From Pithys albifrons albifrons (Eukaryota; Chordata; Aves; Passeriformes; Thamnophilidae): DNA of 64,000 bases. Positions 12,461 to 24,801 of this stretch are shown one piece after another (positions within the stretch are counted from its first letter, which is position 1; the number at the start of each line of letters is the position of its first letter). The notes under the pieces were generated by a model. That model saw only the letters and a program-made list of their open reading frames with translations. It made no database searches and had not been told where the DNA came from. Location of the stretch: the NCBI RefSeq assembly GCF_047495875.1, contig NC_092466.1, forward strand, positions 18,348,561 to 18,412,560, read 5' to 3'. The position numbers and the translations under genes are program-made.

Positions 12461-12648
12461 TCGGCGCCGCGTGGCCCGCTGGGAGTGCGGCGGCGCAAGG
12501 CCCGCTGGGTAGTGTAGTCCCGGCGGGGCGGGGTTGGCGTGTCCAGGTTCGCCCTCCGGCGGCGGCCGCGACCGGCGGGCTCTCTGCGTTCTGAGAGGCC
12601 TGCAGGGGCCTCGGCACCGCCGGCATCGGTCCGCCCGCGCCCGGCCCC

Positions 12649-12686
12649 GCGGCGGCGGCAGCAACAGCGGCAGCAGCAGCAGCGCG
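12649..12686. repeat. GGC/CAG trinucleotide-rich tract
   Basis: Interrupted GGC repeats followed by CAG/GCA repeats inside the CpG island, in the sequence upstream of KIF20B. Not in a supported coding exon. Confidence 0.7.
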
Positions 12687-14234
12687 GTTGCCGCGGGAAG
12701 GCGCCCTGGCGCCGCCGGGCCTGCCCTTACGTGTCTGCAGCGCCCGATTCGCCTCCCCGAGGCGCGGCAGAAGGACCTGTGTAAGTTCTGACTCGCCTGC
12801 ACTCGGGGTGGCCACGGCCGTGCTGTTTTCACAGGCGCTTTGCTCTCTGTTCACAAACATGATGGTCACTGTTTGCGGTGGGGAGAGCGAAGAGGCCGAG
12901 TGACCTGCTCGAGCCTTGTATCAGAGCGGGGATCAGCTGAATTGGGAAACTCCGACTTTGAGTTCAGGGTGTGCTTGTGCATGACCTTTCGTTCCAGTCC
13001 TGACAGCTGTGCAAAACACTTAGTAAAGTACCTTTATTGAAAACCTTCCCCAGGTCGAAATTATTGGTGGGTACCAGGTTTGCATTGATGGGCATTTTAT
13101 TTCTTAACCAGTAATAAGAGAAATCCTTCAGCTTTATTTTCAAACCAGTGTCATAACGCCACTCAGATCATTGTTTTCTAGAATATTAGGGTATGGGAAC
13201 ATGCAGGATTTGGTAACACAAATCATCCTTAGTTTCTCTTTAGAATCTGACAAATTCTTTGAACTACAATAAGGAATGTCTGCCTATTTTAGATTGAAAT
13301 AAAAGGACAAGTAACTTGAAAGGACTCAGTATCTGTGAGAATAAAACGTTTGGTTTTCATTTGAAGAAAAGACTGCCAGCAAGAGCAAGCAATTCTCTAA
13401 AGGAATAGTTCTACACAGATCCTGTATCAGCGGCCTTGATGAGGTTGTCTTTAGGATTAAATCCTATCTTTCCTTAAATGAAGGCTATATCATATCAGTA
13501 AAAGACGTATACTTGAGTTCAGTTCCGATGTAGGCTGCTTTGCAAGAGTTGGTTTGTTTTAACAGCAGAAAATGATGCAATATTGAATTTGAAGTTGTTT
13601 GCTAGCAAAATTGAAAAGTTCTTGAAGTCATTCTTTAAGACTTAGGCTAACTTTTTTAGAAGTATCTTGGTTTCTGTCCTAAACAGAATTAAAACTACTG
13701 AACTTACCTAACGTCAAGCCAACTTTTTCATACCAGGAGGGGACTGAGAAGGACTCTGAAAAAATGGGGGAAATTAGCTCCTGGAATCAAACCTGACAGC
13801 TGTTCTCTTCTACTTGTTGGAGAGGAAAACTGAAGATCTTCTTGGAATATTTTGCAAGGTATATTCCTAAACAGGTTGGCTTCTATGTCCTGCAGAAAAT
13901 TACTCTTGCTAAGTTGGAGCAAAACAAAGCTCGTGGTACAGGCAATATTTTGATTTTATTTGAATATTAGACTTCTGGAACTTTTTATAATACTGCACAT
14001 TTTTTAATTTTAATTTAAACTAGTATCTCAAAGGACTATTATCAGCTTACTGAAAGAGCAAACCAAACCCAATTTAACATGTGTTCCCGCCTCACACAAA
14101 CCATGATAAAGAAAACATTAGGTCAGCATAAACGATCCAGCCTCCTTTGGAGTGGAAGATGAGGCAACTTCATTGTCATGTGAAAGGGAGGAGGGAGACA
14201 GAAATACAAAGATTTCTAGTCTTAACTGTATTAA

Positions 14235-15385
14235 TTAAAAGTTATTAGCTATAAGCGCTTCCAGACAATCAGATCCTTACGTACCCCAACTCTGTCTGTC
14301 TTTTAACTGACAGCACACAGGTTGGAAGGGGTTCTGACCTCTGATGTGAAGCCACACTTAAGCCAGGGAAAAAATTATTAGCAATAAGCACCTCCAGAAA
14401 AATTAGAGCCTTAATGAACCCAGCACTGCCTGCCGGACCAGGAGAGAACACAGGCTGGAAGGTATTCTAACCCCTGATGTGAGGACCACACTTAATAGCA
14501 ACAAGAGAAAGAACCTTTCTCACGGTAGCTCCCGAAATAACATTTATTAATACAAATATGTGACAGTGACTATATGGGTTACTTAGGCGGTGATAACATT
14601 TAGCTGCAGGATTGTACAAAATACCCCCCAAAGACATCGGCACAAAACACATTTCAAGGACCACTCCAGCAGTAAATCACTCCCATAGCAAACTTAACTA
14701 GCAGAAGATTACTAAACAGAAAACACGACAGTTCAACACCACCAGTAAACACACTCAATAACCCCAAAGAAAAGCAACAGGAGCCACTTCCCATTAACAC
14801 ACATACACCCAGTGAGCTATAGCAAATTACAACTAATAAGGCATAAGAAAAGTAAAGTAAGAATTCTGTGGCTTACCGCTGCAATATTGATGGAATGGGA
14901 GAGACAGGGTGGCTCTCAGGTTGCCCTTCCCAGAGGTGGAAAGTTCTCTCCCCAAGTTGCAGTTACACTGCACTTCTTTTATATCTTTTTTTTCTTCTCC
15001 AGGTGTTTGTGTGACCAATAGTCAGTCTGTTGGGGGGGGTGATGCAGATGCCCTGAGGTGAGGTGGGCCCTTGAAGATATCGCAAAAGAAGGCCGCGCTA
15101 TGTCTTAACACTCCATCTTTTGTTAATCTTACCAGTTTGAAAGCCCTTTGTCCTCTGCTAGGAGCATCTCTCCGGGGGGGCTGAGGCATTTCCTTCAAGT
15201 GGTTTATGCAAGGACAGCCAGTTGCAGCAAAAATATCTGCAGCCAAAACAGCATTCAGAAACTCATTGATGCCTGAGATTTGATTATATTTCTTTTTAAA
15301 TTCTCTATAACTTATATAGGAAGTTGCCACTCCCAAGGAGAAAAGATTTTTATAAACAACTTCTTACTATTACCCTTAGACACTT
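14235..15385 (-). mobile_element. Probable solo LTR of an endogenous retrovirus
   Basis: Read on the minus strand this has LTR order: a TATA box (TATAAAAG-type, about 14,984-14,976), a transcribed part with GTAAGC-type donor near 14,876, and an AATAAA polyadenylation signal at 14,548-14,543. Its GC and base use differ from the flanks. The distal part holds a 133-bp imperfect tandem duplication. TGTCTAAGGG at 15,382 could be the 5' terminus, but I found no clear target-site duplication, so both edges are approximate. No gag, pol or env similarity was found beside it, hence solo LTR. The family was not identified. Confidence 0.55.
14241..14505 (-). repeat. 133-bp imperfect tandem duplication inside the LTR
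   Basis: TTATTAGCTATAAGCGC (from 14,243) recurs as TTATTAGCAATAAGCAC 133 bases on. The copies share the blocks CACAGG.TGGAAGG, TCTGACC/TCTAACC, CCTGATGTGA and CCACACTTAA. Unit 1 is about 14,241-14,373 and unit 2 about 14,374-14,505. The units differ at roughly a quarter of positions, so the duplication is old or predates this insertion. Confidence 0.8.
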
Positions 15386-18095
15386 ATGTTCCTTTTATTT
15401 GAGATAGGGTTTAACAGTTGTGGATAGTCTACTCATCTGAATGATGAGATGATGCCCTATGAGACAGCATTTCTCAACTTGCTTTTACATCACTGTCAGA
15501 AGTAATTAGAGACACAGTCAACACTGCCCAGCATCCTTCAGCACATCTGAGAAGCAGCCAAACCAGCACTGGCTTCAGTTTCTTTGTACTCAACTCACCT
15601 TCCCCAGGGAATTAACAAAGTACTTCAGTTTCCCCTCACCGCTCTGGTTCTGCTGTGGTTCCCCATGCCCTGACAGCATTGCTTTCCCATTCTGGGTGCA
15701 GGCCAAGTCCTCCTGCACCGTTCCTTTGGGGCCGACTGGCAAGAGCACTCCTGTTCCTTGTCAAAGAGATGTCTTGGAGGAAAATCGTGCATTATGTAAT
15801 CCTCCTGGTAATCTGCCATGCCAGCCCCTTGTAATCCATATCTTTCAGGGCAGTTCGTGTTATTTATTCTGTTATTTAAACAGTCTGGTGGGTGCTTTTC
15901 ACACTCCTATAATTTGAGTGTGCATCCTTGCTGTCCCACTCCTACCAGTTGCCTTCAGGTGATCCTATTTCTAATGCACATACAGCTGATTTTATGAACT
16001 CATGACTTCACAGGCTGTTCATTTGCTCATTTTTCATTATGTTTTCTTTTGTCATCTCTTCTAAGTAATGAGCTACTTCTTCAGTCTCACAGGTGCTCCT
16101 GGGCTTAGAAGCTTTGCCCCAGGGATAGATGGTGGCTTTGAGGCAGGGAGGTCTCAGTGGTGCTGGGTGGAGAAGAGCAGTTGGCCAGGGCATCAGGCCC
16201 TTTCCCTGAAGGAGGCAGGAGCTTTCCATCATTAACTTGCAAATGCTACCACTGTTTTGTGGCTAATTTGGTTAACTGAGTAATTGTGGGGTTTGGTGCA
16301 GCGTAGGAGGCAAAACCTTCCTTGGAAGGAGCTCGCAGGTGGTTGTGAGGCTACTTCGTTGAGGTGCTCTTGGAACATAAAATAACAGTTTGGAAAATGA
16401 ATCATAGATTCACTGGCAAAGAGGGGAATTGATGAGTGTATGCCAGTATGAGAGAGCCAGCCAGGAGTCTGGGAAGGAAGGAGGGAGATCACTGATGGGG
16501 AGTGGGAGGCAAGCCATAGCACCTGGTGCTGGACTTTGGCCTTAATGCTTGGCCATGGCTGTTTAAAAAATTATTCACTGAGGAGACAGGGAGCTCACAA
16601 GTAGAGACATGTTTGTGTTAAGAAGGCTTGTTCAGGTACTGCCATACATGTTCTCATAGGTGAAGTGGAGCCACCTGGTCCCATGCCAGTGTTTTGTGTA
16701 ATGAAAACAGCCTACATGCACTCAACATACCATTTTTAAATCTTGATAGCTTCATATGAAAACCTGTGAATGGCAAACATAATATTACTCCTTCAACAAG
16801 AACTGTATTGTCTCACATAGGAGAAGGTGTGAAATATTTTCTGAGATGTATTTCTTTCAGTTTGTGTAATTCAAGACTTTGGGAAGAGTGCAACTGAGAC
16901 AAAAAGCTGTTTCTGTTTCTTCCTCTTTCTCCCCCAACCCTCTGGTATTCTTTCTGTGCCTCTTTGGATTATTGTGTAATTGTGTAATACTCTGATGAGC
17001 TAAAGATCATTCCAGCTGTAACCAACTTTTAATCTTGGAATTAAGCCAAAAAGTTTCAAAATCAGTTATTCTCTGAAATGTGTTAACATAAGTAGTCACC
17101 ATTTTGAAGGTCAGATCTAGCATTTTGAAACCAGAACCTTCTACCACTCATCAACAAGCTTAAAACATAACCTGAAGACATCATTGTGTGTCTTGGATCA
17201 CTACGCATACCCAGCATTTGAGTGTACTTAGGTTGTCAGGTTATTTCAGTTTGAAAAGTTCTTTCATCAGCACATGATAGTGTTCTACACTGGCTCTAAT
17301 GTCTAAGGCAAGGGAATGGCTTGGATATTCTGAGGAATTAGCAATGCAGTTAATTTTTTTCTCAATATTAGTGTGCTGTGTATTTTTGCCACCCACCTGC
17401 CCATGTTTAAATCTTTTTTTATTAAGAATAGGAATCTTTTCAAGCCAGGATCATTAAGGCCTTCCATTAGAGTGGTTGTACTTGGATTTTCCTAATATAG
17501 TGGGATTCTTAATCACAGAGGGGATTTTTAACCTGATCACAGAATAAATCATAATAAAATATGTTTCTTAAATGTTTCTGTGACTCAGCTGACTCATTTG
17601 AACTGCCAATTTTTAATAGGCCCTGAAAATGTATAATAATTGAGAAGTATTTTATGCATGTATGTGTGTATATATTTCTATAGTTATTACTACCAAAGAA
17701 GACTGAAGCTTAGTACTGGATAACAAGATAAATAAATAAAATCTACTTTGTTTTTTCTTCTGCCTTTTCTAGGGTCTTTCTGTAACTTTAGCAACAGATG
17801 ATGTAAGACCACTAGTGATGGTTAAGTATTTTGCTTCTTTATTGCTGAAAGGGGCTGAAACATTTAGACATGAGTCACCTGATCAGCCAAAACAAGACAA
17901 TGTCATGTTAAGTCACTGTAACAGCAACAGAGGCCTCCATTGGAGAAAATGGTGAAAACTGTTTTCACATTGTGACACAAGTATTTTTTCTGTAAATGTA
18001 TCAGCTATTTTGTCTGACTGATTAATAGTCATATAATGAATAATGTAGTTAATTATCAGGTGTTTGAGATGTATGTGGTGAATAGTAGAACTATC

Positions 18096-18140
18096 ATTAA
18101 TATAATAATACATTAATAATAATAATATTATGTGTAATAA
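18096..18140. repeat. (TAA)n-type AT microsatellite
   Basis: Imperfect TAA/TAATAA repeat in intergenic DNA. Confidence 0.7.
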
Positions 18141-20250
18141 AATATGCAGTCAAAAGCTGTAAAAGTGTATTTTTATAAGAAAAGATGACTACTTTAAGTT
18201 GTGTGCTGTGTACTTTTTAAGAACAAGATCATGTAGATGGCTTTTCCATGGAACTGCTTGCTAAAGATAGTCTGTAGGACATTTGTGTTGTGCCCCAAAA
18301 AATAAATTCCATCCCAACCTTTCGGGTTTTGACCCTGCCAAGTCCTGTAAATGAGATCTTTTTTAGTTACTTGTTAGAGAATCCATGAGCAGGAAGACTG
18401 GTTGTTATTGAGTGGCTGTGTAAAATTCTTGCCTCCTGCTCAACATTATACTGATGTCTCAGGACATACTGTTAAAAATGGCTCTACAGGTGGAATACTA
18501 AATTGGATCCTATACTTAGAGAAGTCAGAATGAGTTTTGCCACAGTTTTCACATAGTCTGGATCTTGTGTCATGGTTTTACTATGGATTTCAAGTCTGTA
18601 TATCCTTTGGTCATCAAAATGGAGTAGCATTGTTGATACAGAAGATACAGTCCAGAAACATTGGCTACTTCAGGGAAGGTTTTTTGTATGCTGCTTATGT
18701 TTCATGAACAGTATTTGAATTGTGCATCCAGATTTCGTTTGGTTCCCTGAAATGCCTCCTCTTTTTTCTCCTTTCTTTTTTTATATCTAAATATATGCCT
18801 AAGTTCTGCAAGTGTTTGCATAAAGTCTTTTTAGCTCCAAGTCTGAGACTAGGCCTATTGCCATTCTTTGCTATGCACAATGTTAACTATTTTCTTTACA
18901 GACAATGTGTTAGCTCTAGCTTAAAGGCTGGAGATACATTCCAAATCTTATTAGTAAAATTTTGTTTCTCTCCATGTGTTACTCATTCTTTCTCAATCGT
19001 CCACAGAGCTATGTAAATACCAACATGGGTAACCATAATTTAATGGTAAAATATCAGGTCAGGGTTGACTTTCCCTAAAGTGAAACATATGTTTGAATTT
19101 TATTTCAATTGAGGTTTCAGAAGCTTTATTTTGATGCCAAGCTGCTTATGGAAATTCTTCATGGTGTAAGAAATTCAAGCTTTAATCCTTAGGATTACTT
19201 TTTAAGAGTATTGTTTCTTTTTCTTTTGTAGTGTTATGTAAAATACAGGTTCTAAATAGCTGCCATTAGAACAGCCCCGGAAAATTTTACTGAAGACATT
19301 CTGTTACAAGTTACATTCTCAACTCTTGCTCTGTCATCTTACCAAAAACTTAACAAGATAAATAAATTGTAACATGAAGTCAATACATATCTAGAGTAAT
19401 GCAGTTTTGAACTAGGGAAACTGGCTGAAATACCAAGATATGTCTAAATATATATGAGATACACAGCTGAGAGCTGAAGAAACTGAAGGATTTGCACTAA
19501 AGGAGGCGGGGCGAGGGTGTGTTCATAGATATACAAGGTCTGTGTAGAAGCCAAAAGACAGAGCACTTCTGTGTCTCAAAAATACAAGGGGCCTCAAAAA
19601 GATGTGGATCAAGAGCAAGAAGATTACTGCTCAAATAACAAGGAGCAGACTATGTTACAGTGTAGCCATTGCAGTGTTTCAATGCAGTATTTCTCATCTT
19701 TCTGGCTCTGACACCCAAGACAGAGCTGCTTTTATTCTTGCCCAGTGTTGATCTCAGAACCCAGTGCTGTTCTCTGACATTGTGTCCCCTTCCTTGGAAT
19801 GTCATCATGGCTTTGGGAACTCAGTGCTGCTCTTCAACTCATGTGAAGATGTGGTTGGAATGGTGTAGTCACACCACTGACCTTCAGTTGTTTTAACTTG
19901 AGCTTCCTGTACAGCCAGTAGTGAGAAATGCTCAGAATTGATTCAGGCCTAAGTTAAATTCTTGTTCTGGAAGGACACTTGTGCTATGTGGTAGAGCTGG
20001 GCAATATAACTGTAACCCAAATTATGCTCTGGAGGAACCTTGCTTTCTTCATTAGCCTCTTGGTTTAGCTATCAAAATTAATGTCTAGTTTTGGGTAACA
20101 TGGTTATCCTACAGCACAATAAAGGGACAAGGAATGAACACTTAGAAAACAAATTTCTTAACCAGTGACTTATCTTTAAAGGACTTGAAAATAATGGGTT
20201 TTTGCCAATAGCAAATGGCCCAGGGCATCCTGTTAGGGTGTGAGTTCATC

Positions 20251-20271
20251 TTTTTTTTTTTCTTTTTTTTT
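20251..20271. repeat. Poly(T) tract
   Basis: Twenty T bases with one C interruption. It could be the tail of an old minus-strand retrocopy, but no body is recognisable beside it. Confidence 0.7.
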
Positions 20272-23200
20272 AAGCTTATATTAAACTTATATTTTGCTAT
20301 ATTACAGGCTGAACATTGGCCATCCTGTAGGAGAAACTGAAGGCGGAGAGCCTCATACTTTGCTAGACATCTGCCCTGCATAGAACATAGTCATAGTCCT
20401 GAAAAGAAGAGCCTGTATTTGTGCCATGCAATTCGACAGCAGTGCTCCTTGCAGTCCTTGAAGGGAAACACAGTCTTCTTCACTCAGAATGGACGAGCAG
20501 GTGAAAGATGATGAAAACTCATGAAGTCTCAATTGCTTCTCGAAGGGTGGATTAGTGAGCAGCTAATTTTTTTTAACACATTCTTATGCCATTACTTTCA
20601 GCCAAGTCAGCAAGTAGATCTTTGTGGCCAAACAAATGCAGGAGCAGCAGAAGAGCAGGAAGAAATGGTGGTGGGACAGAAGGGCAGGACTGCTGCTTTT
20701 GTGTCAGGCAGTCTTAGATTGGCTAAATTGTTTGTGAAGTTGCACCTTTGGCAGTTCTTCAGCAAGGACTCAAATATGCAGATGCTGCCTGGATTGCAGC
20801 CTTTGGGCATAACCAGACTTGCAGAGTTAGACAGTATTTCCAAATGTAGTTTGACATCTTGTTCTCAGTTTGATGCTGCCCTGCCTGATGTTGTCACAAT
20901 ATGCTGGAGCCAAGGATAAAGCAGAATATGAAATGGCAGGCTTCCATACTGAAACTTTGCTCACAGCTGAAATCTGAAGAAACTGGAAGATTTCCACAGA
21001 AATGATGAATTTTACCAAGTACTGGCTGATCTGACCCTCCATAGTGAGAATAAACCCCATTTTACAAAAAAATGAGATGTAAACAGCAAAGTTTCATTGT
21101 TACTAATTCGGTTTTGTGCATCTGAATTTTCCTTCTTTCAACAAATTATAGGATCTGACTGCAGATTCAGTCAGGTGCTTTTGTATAGTGTTGCCAAGTA
21201 ATGTCATCCTGCCACACTTCATCATATATGTGGGTGCACTGAAAAATACACACGTGTTTTTAAAGCACTGTAAGGTCTTTGAGTGAATTACATTGTAAAG
21301 AGAAGACAATTATTCCAAGATTTAATCCAGATTTTCTATATAAAGCACATTTTGGCACTGTGAAAAGGACTAAAACATTTAACAATTTTGAGATAAGAGA
21401 GGAGTCCTTTCTATTTTTAAGGATAATATTAGTATAAAGTTAGGAATGAGTCATTCTCTAACTAATTTCTTACTTAGTGACACATACTCTTGACAAACTA
21501 ATTATCCAAAACAAGTGACTCAGAAATAGATGCTATGATTTTGTGGCTGTTGCTGTTACAACTAAAGATGAGGCTTGATTTTAGGTACAACCAATGTAGC
21601 TATACCTTGCAAATTATGCCACAGTGCTGCTTGAGGATGTATTACACTTGCAAACTTCTTTAATCTGATGTTTTGTTTTCAGTTTTAGGTGGATGCTGTA
21701 GCTGGTTTCTGGGTGTCTAAAGTAGACATGGCCACCAAGAGTCTCAGCAGGTGTATTGGATCAGGAAAATCTAATGTGGTATGTATTTCTTTCCATCCAG
21801 GAATGGTGATTTATTAAAGCCTCATCACATGAGCATTACTCTGAAGAAACATTTTAACTCAGAATTCTTAGTATATTGTTTGATGAATACTTTTGAGAGC
21901 ATTGATAAGGGGATGATGGGAAGATTCATGCCACATTTGCTTGGGATGGAGGTAGTACCCAGTTGTTGCCTATAACCTTCTCTTTCTGTTTGGCTTTTTC
22001 ATCTTTCCCTGCCCTCCCTGCTTCTCCTTGGCTGCAGTTTGTAAGGTATGTCACAATGTAGGTCTGATCTGATGAAACCAAACTAATGCCAATGCCTGCC
22101 TGTGATGGGAAGAGAACCCAAGCTATAACCTTGGGATTTCTGGCCTCTTATTAGGTAAGTCTGTTACTCATCTTCCCCCTTTACCCCCCTCAGTTGCCTT
22201 TGTTCCTCTTCTTCCTCTGTGTCATTAACTCATATTGAAGTTCAGTGTCACTGCTTACTGGGAACTCAGTTTTATTTGGCTGTACATATACTCTTCCCTA
22301 AAGAAGTCACATTATCTCCATATTGGCTGTTCATCATGCAGTGAAAATGTGAAGAACAATTCTATTGTAACAGTTCTGAATGATTTTCAGCTGAAGCAAT
22401 GAAGAGGAAAGTCTGGCATATTTTAGTGGGATGTTCGTGTTTCTCAACTATAATTTTTAAATTCATAGCTTGACTTTATAATAACATTGGAAATTAACTA
22501 TGTTCATTGCAGTTGGCTACACAGCTGTGTTCTTAAAAAGTAGGCTATTTGGTAGTATAGCTGAATTTTTTTCTGTGCTCAGATAGGAGAATCTCTTAGC
22601 AAAGCTGTGTTGAGCAGTAGTTTCTATTCTGATTATTTTGTCCTGTTGTAAATATAACAAACAACAGATGAAATAACTATTGACGTAGAGAAAACACCAA
22701 TCATGTCAAACAAGGACTTCAGACACTGCTTTGAGGTCAGTTACCTGTGTGCTTGGAACTTTGATCACACTGGTAACAGCCAGATGATATAAACATGTGT
22801 GGATGTACAGGCAAAGATAAATAGGCAGCTTTTCATTGAATTTTACAAACAGAACAGCAAAACGTCAGTAAAGTGAAAATGTGTGTTTCTACTAGGCCCA
22901 AGGAACTTCAACAAGGGAAGATAATACTAATTAATTAATTTGCTGAAACAGCAAGCTTTGTTTGTTTTGAAACTTAAATGGATTCCGTTTTCAATAAGCA
23001 GCATGAAGGAGGAGTCTGTCCAGGGCCCTGCCATATCGAATGGAAGACAGCTTGTTCTCTGTCAGATGAAATGTAAGTTCAACTGCTAAATGGGCCTAGC
23101 TACAGCACTGCTAGATTAATAGCCAGTTTTGCTGAGAATGCAGCTTCTAGGGAACTGAAGCTGTTTCTTAAATCTGTGACTGAGAAAAATGTGAATTTCT

Positions 23201-23760
23201 TTAAGAAAATTAAGATAGACTTATGTTTGAAAAACATCAAAATTTCAGATTTCCATTTCAGCACTGCCCCTGCCTAGGCAAATGAGTTAAAAATCTGACT
23301 ATGAGTCTGAAATTTTGCTGCTAAATTTTCCGGTTGAGGGGCATGGGTATTTTAATTTCTGTTTTGTGTCAAACTGATCCAAATACAGGTTTCAGTTTGA
23401 AGGTGAGACCTCTCTTCAGGTCCTTTCTCAACTCTCACTGCTTTTTGTTTTATCGTTGTTGATTTTGTTTCTTTGCATGGGAGGTGAGAAGAGCAGTTAT
23501 TTGCATTTTGTGAAGGGTCTGGAGATCTGTGGGTACAGAGCACTACGTAGTTGCCATATATTTACATTCAGAGCTATGTTATGTTAACTTCCTTTTTCCT
23601 TATATCACTGTGTGCTGTGACTGAAGTGAATCTGCTTATAATCAAATCTAAACTTGGTAATTAGGGGTGGAGAATTGTTTTGAAATTTTTGTTTTAATCA
23701 CAGAGATTTTAGTTCACTGAAATTAGGATTCCAGCAGGGAAGATAGACGTTGGTTTGGAT

Positions 23761-23865
23761 TTTTTTTTGTTTGTTTGTTGTTTTTCTATTGTTGTTGTTA
23801 ATGTGTTTGTTGATTGATTGTCTTTGCTATATGTTTATATATATATTTATATAACATATATATTC
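23761..23865. repeat. T/G-rich and (AT)n low-complexity tract
   Basis: TTTG and TTG runs followed by GATTGATTG and a TATATATAT stretch near 23,835-23,862. Confidence 0.7.
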
Positions 23866-24530
23866 ATGTTTTTATGTTCTGGGAGGATCTAAGGTCTGAA
23901 AACTGTCAATTATAAGGAGGTAATAAATCAGTCAACTTTTTTTGGTTTAGGATTTTAGGTCACACGTATCAATTTCAGCTTATATCAGATTGCAGTTGTG
24001 CCTATGAGTGGAGACTAATGTCATATCATTTGTGGGGATTCTGTTATTTGCAATCCATGACCAGTGGTGCCCCATAACCACCGCTCCAGTATTTTCCTTA
24101 TACCTTTTGTACCTTTATCTGATGGGATAGCTGTACCTTTCTGATTTTTGCATGTGTTCTGCTTGTTACCTTTTGTCTCTTTGAGGGGACGGGAGGGGAG
24201 GTTGGTGGGGTTTGTTTGTGTGTTGGCATTGGGGTTTTTTGTTTGGTTGAGTTTTTTGTTTGTGGTTATTCTGTTTTCCCTAAGTTAGCACTGCGTTGTG
24301 ACTGTTCCATGGGGCTTTTTTTCAGTTGGGATGAAAGACAACAACCACAATCTCTAACCTCATCTCAGAACTGTCAGAGGATAACTGTAGAAACCACTTG
24401 GACTGCTGCAAAGTCTGACCACAGGGATGGGCAGGATGGTAAGACCAGACTCACTTATGTACTCTTCTGACTATTATTCCCTAGTCTTGGCTATTCCTAT
24501 TAGATGTGTAAATCGTGTCTATTACATGAG

Positions 24531-24801
24531 TAGATAGTGATGGAACAAGGGGGAACAGTTTTAAACTAAGAGAGAGATTTAGATAGATGTTGTTAGGAAG
24601 CAAATCTCTACTCAGAGGATGGTGAGGCACTGTAACAGGTTGCCCAGAGAAGTTGTGGATGGAACACTCCCCATTGCTGGGAGTGTTCAAGCCCAGATTG
24701 AATGGGGCCCTGAGCAGCCTGATCTGATGGGTAGCATCCTTGTAACATGGCAGGGCATTGGAACTAGATGGTTTTTAAGGTGCCTTCCAACCTAAACCAT
24801 T
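24531..24801 (+). mobile_element. CR1 LINE 3' fragment
   Basis: About 270 bp with the familiar 3' CR1 text: AGTGATGGAACAAGG.GGAA, AGGCACTGTAACAGGTTGCCCAGAGA, GGAGTGTTCAAG, and TTGGAACTAGATGG..., ending CCTTCCAACCTAAACCATT. It is 5'-truncated, as CR1 copies normally are, and has lost the terminal octamer repeats. Several substitutions suggest moderate age. CR1 is the dominant LINE of birds and reptiles and is the main clue to the organism. Confidence 0.92.

Larger units (their letters stand above)
11960..12900. promoter_or_regulatory. CpG island over the KIF20B 5' end
   Basis: About 0.9 kb of very GC-rich sequence with dense CpG in an otherwise AT-rich setting. It spans the KIF20B promoter, exon 1 and about 400 bp upstream. 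All long open frames here are on both strands, overlap each other and are a by-product of the composition. Confidence 0.85.

Noticed and set aside
11933..12903. Open frames of 140-261 codons on both strands over the KIF20B CpG island
   Set aside because: Low-complexity Ala/Arg/Pro/Gly translations with no family match; they overlap the promoter and non-coding exon.
15022..15336. 104-codon minus-strand frame inside the LTR as a retroviral protein
   Set aside because: It lies upstream of the LTR TATA box in the U3-like part and has no gag, pol or env motif that I recognise.
20521..20919. 132-codon open frame in the intergenic region
   Set aside because: No recognisable domain, no splice or promoter context, and overlapping frames of similar length on the other strand; likely chance.
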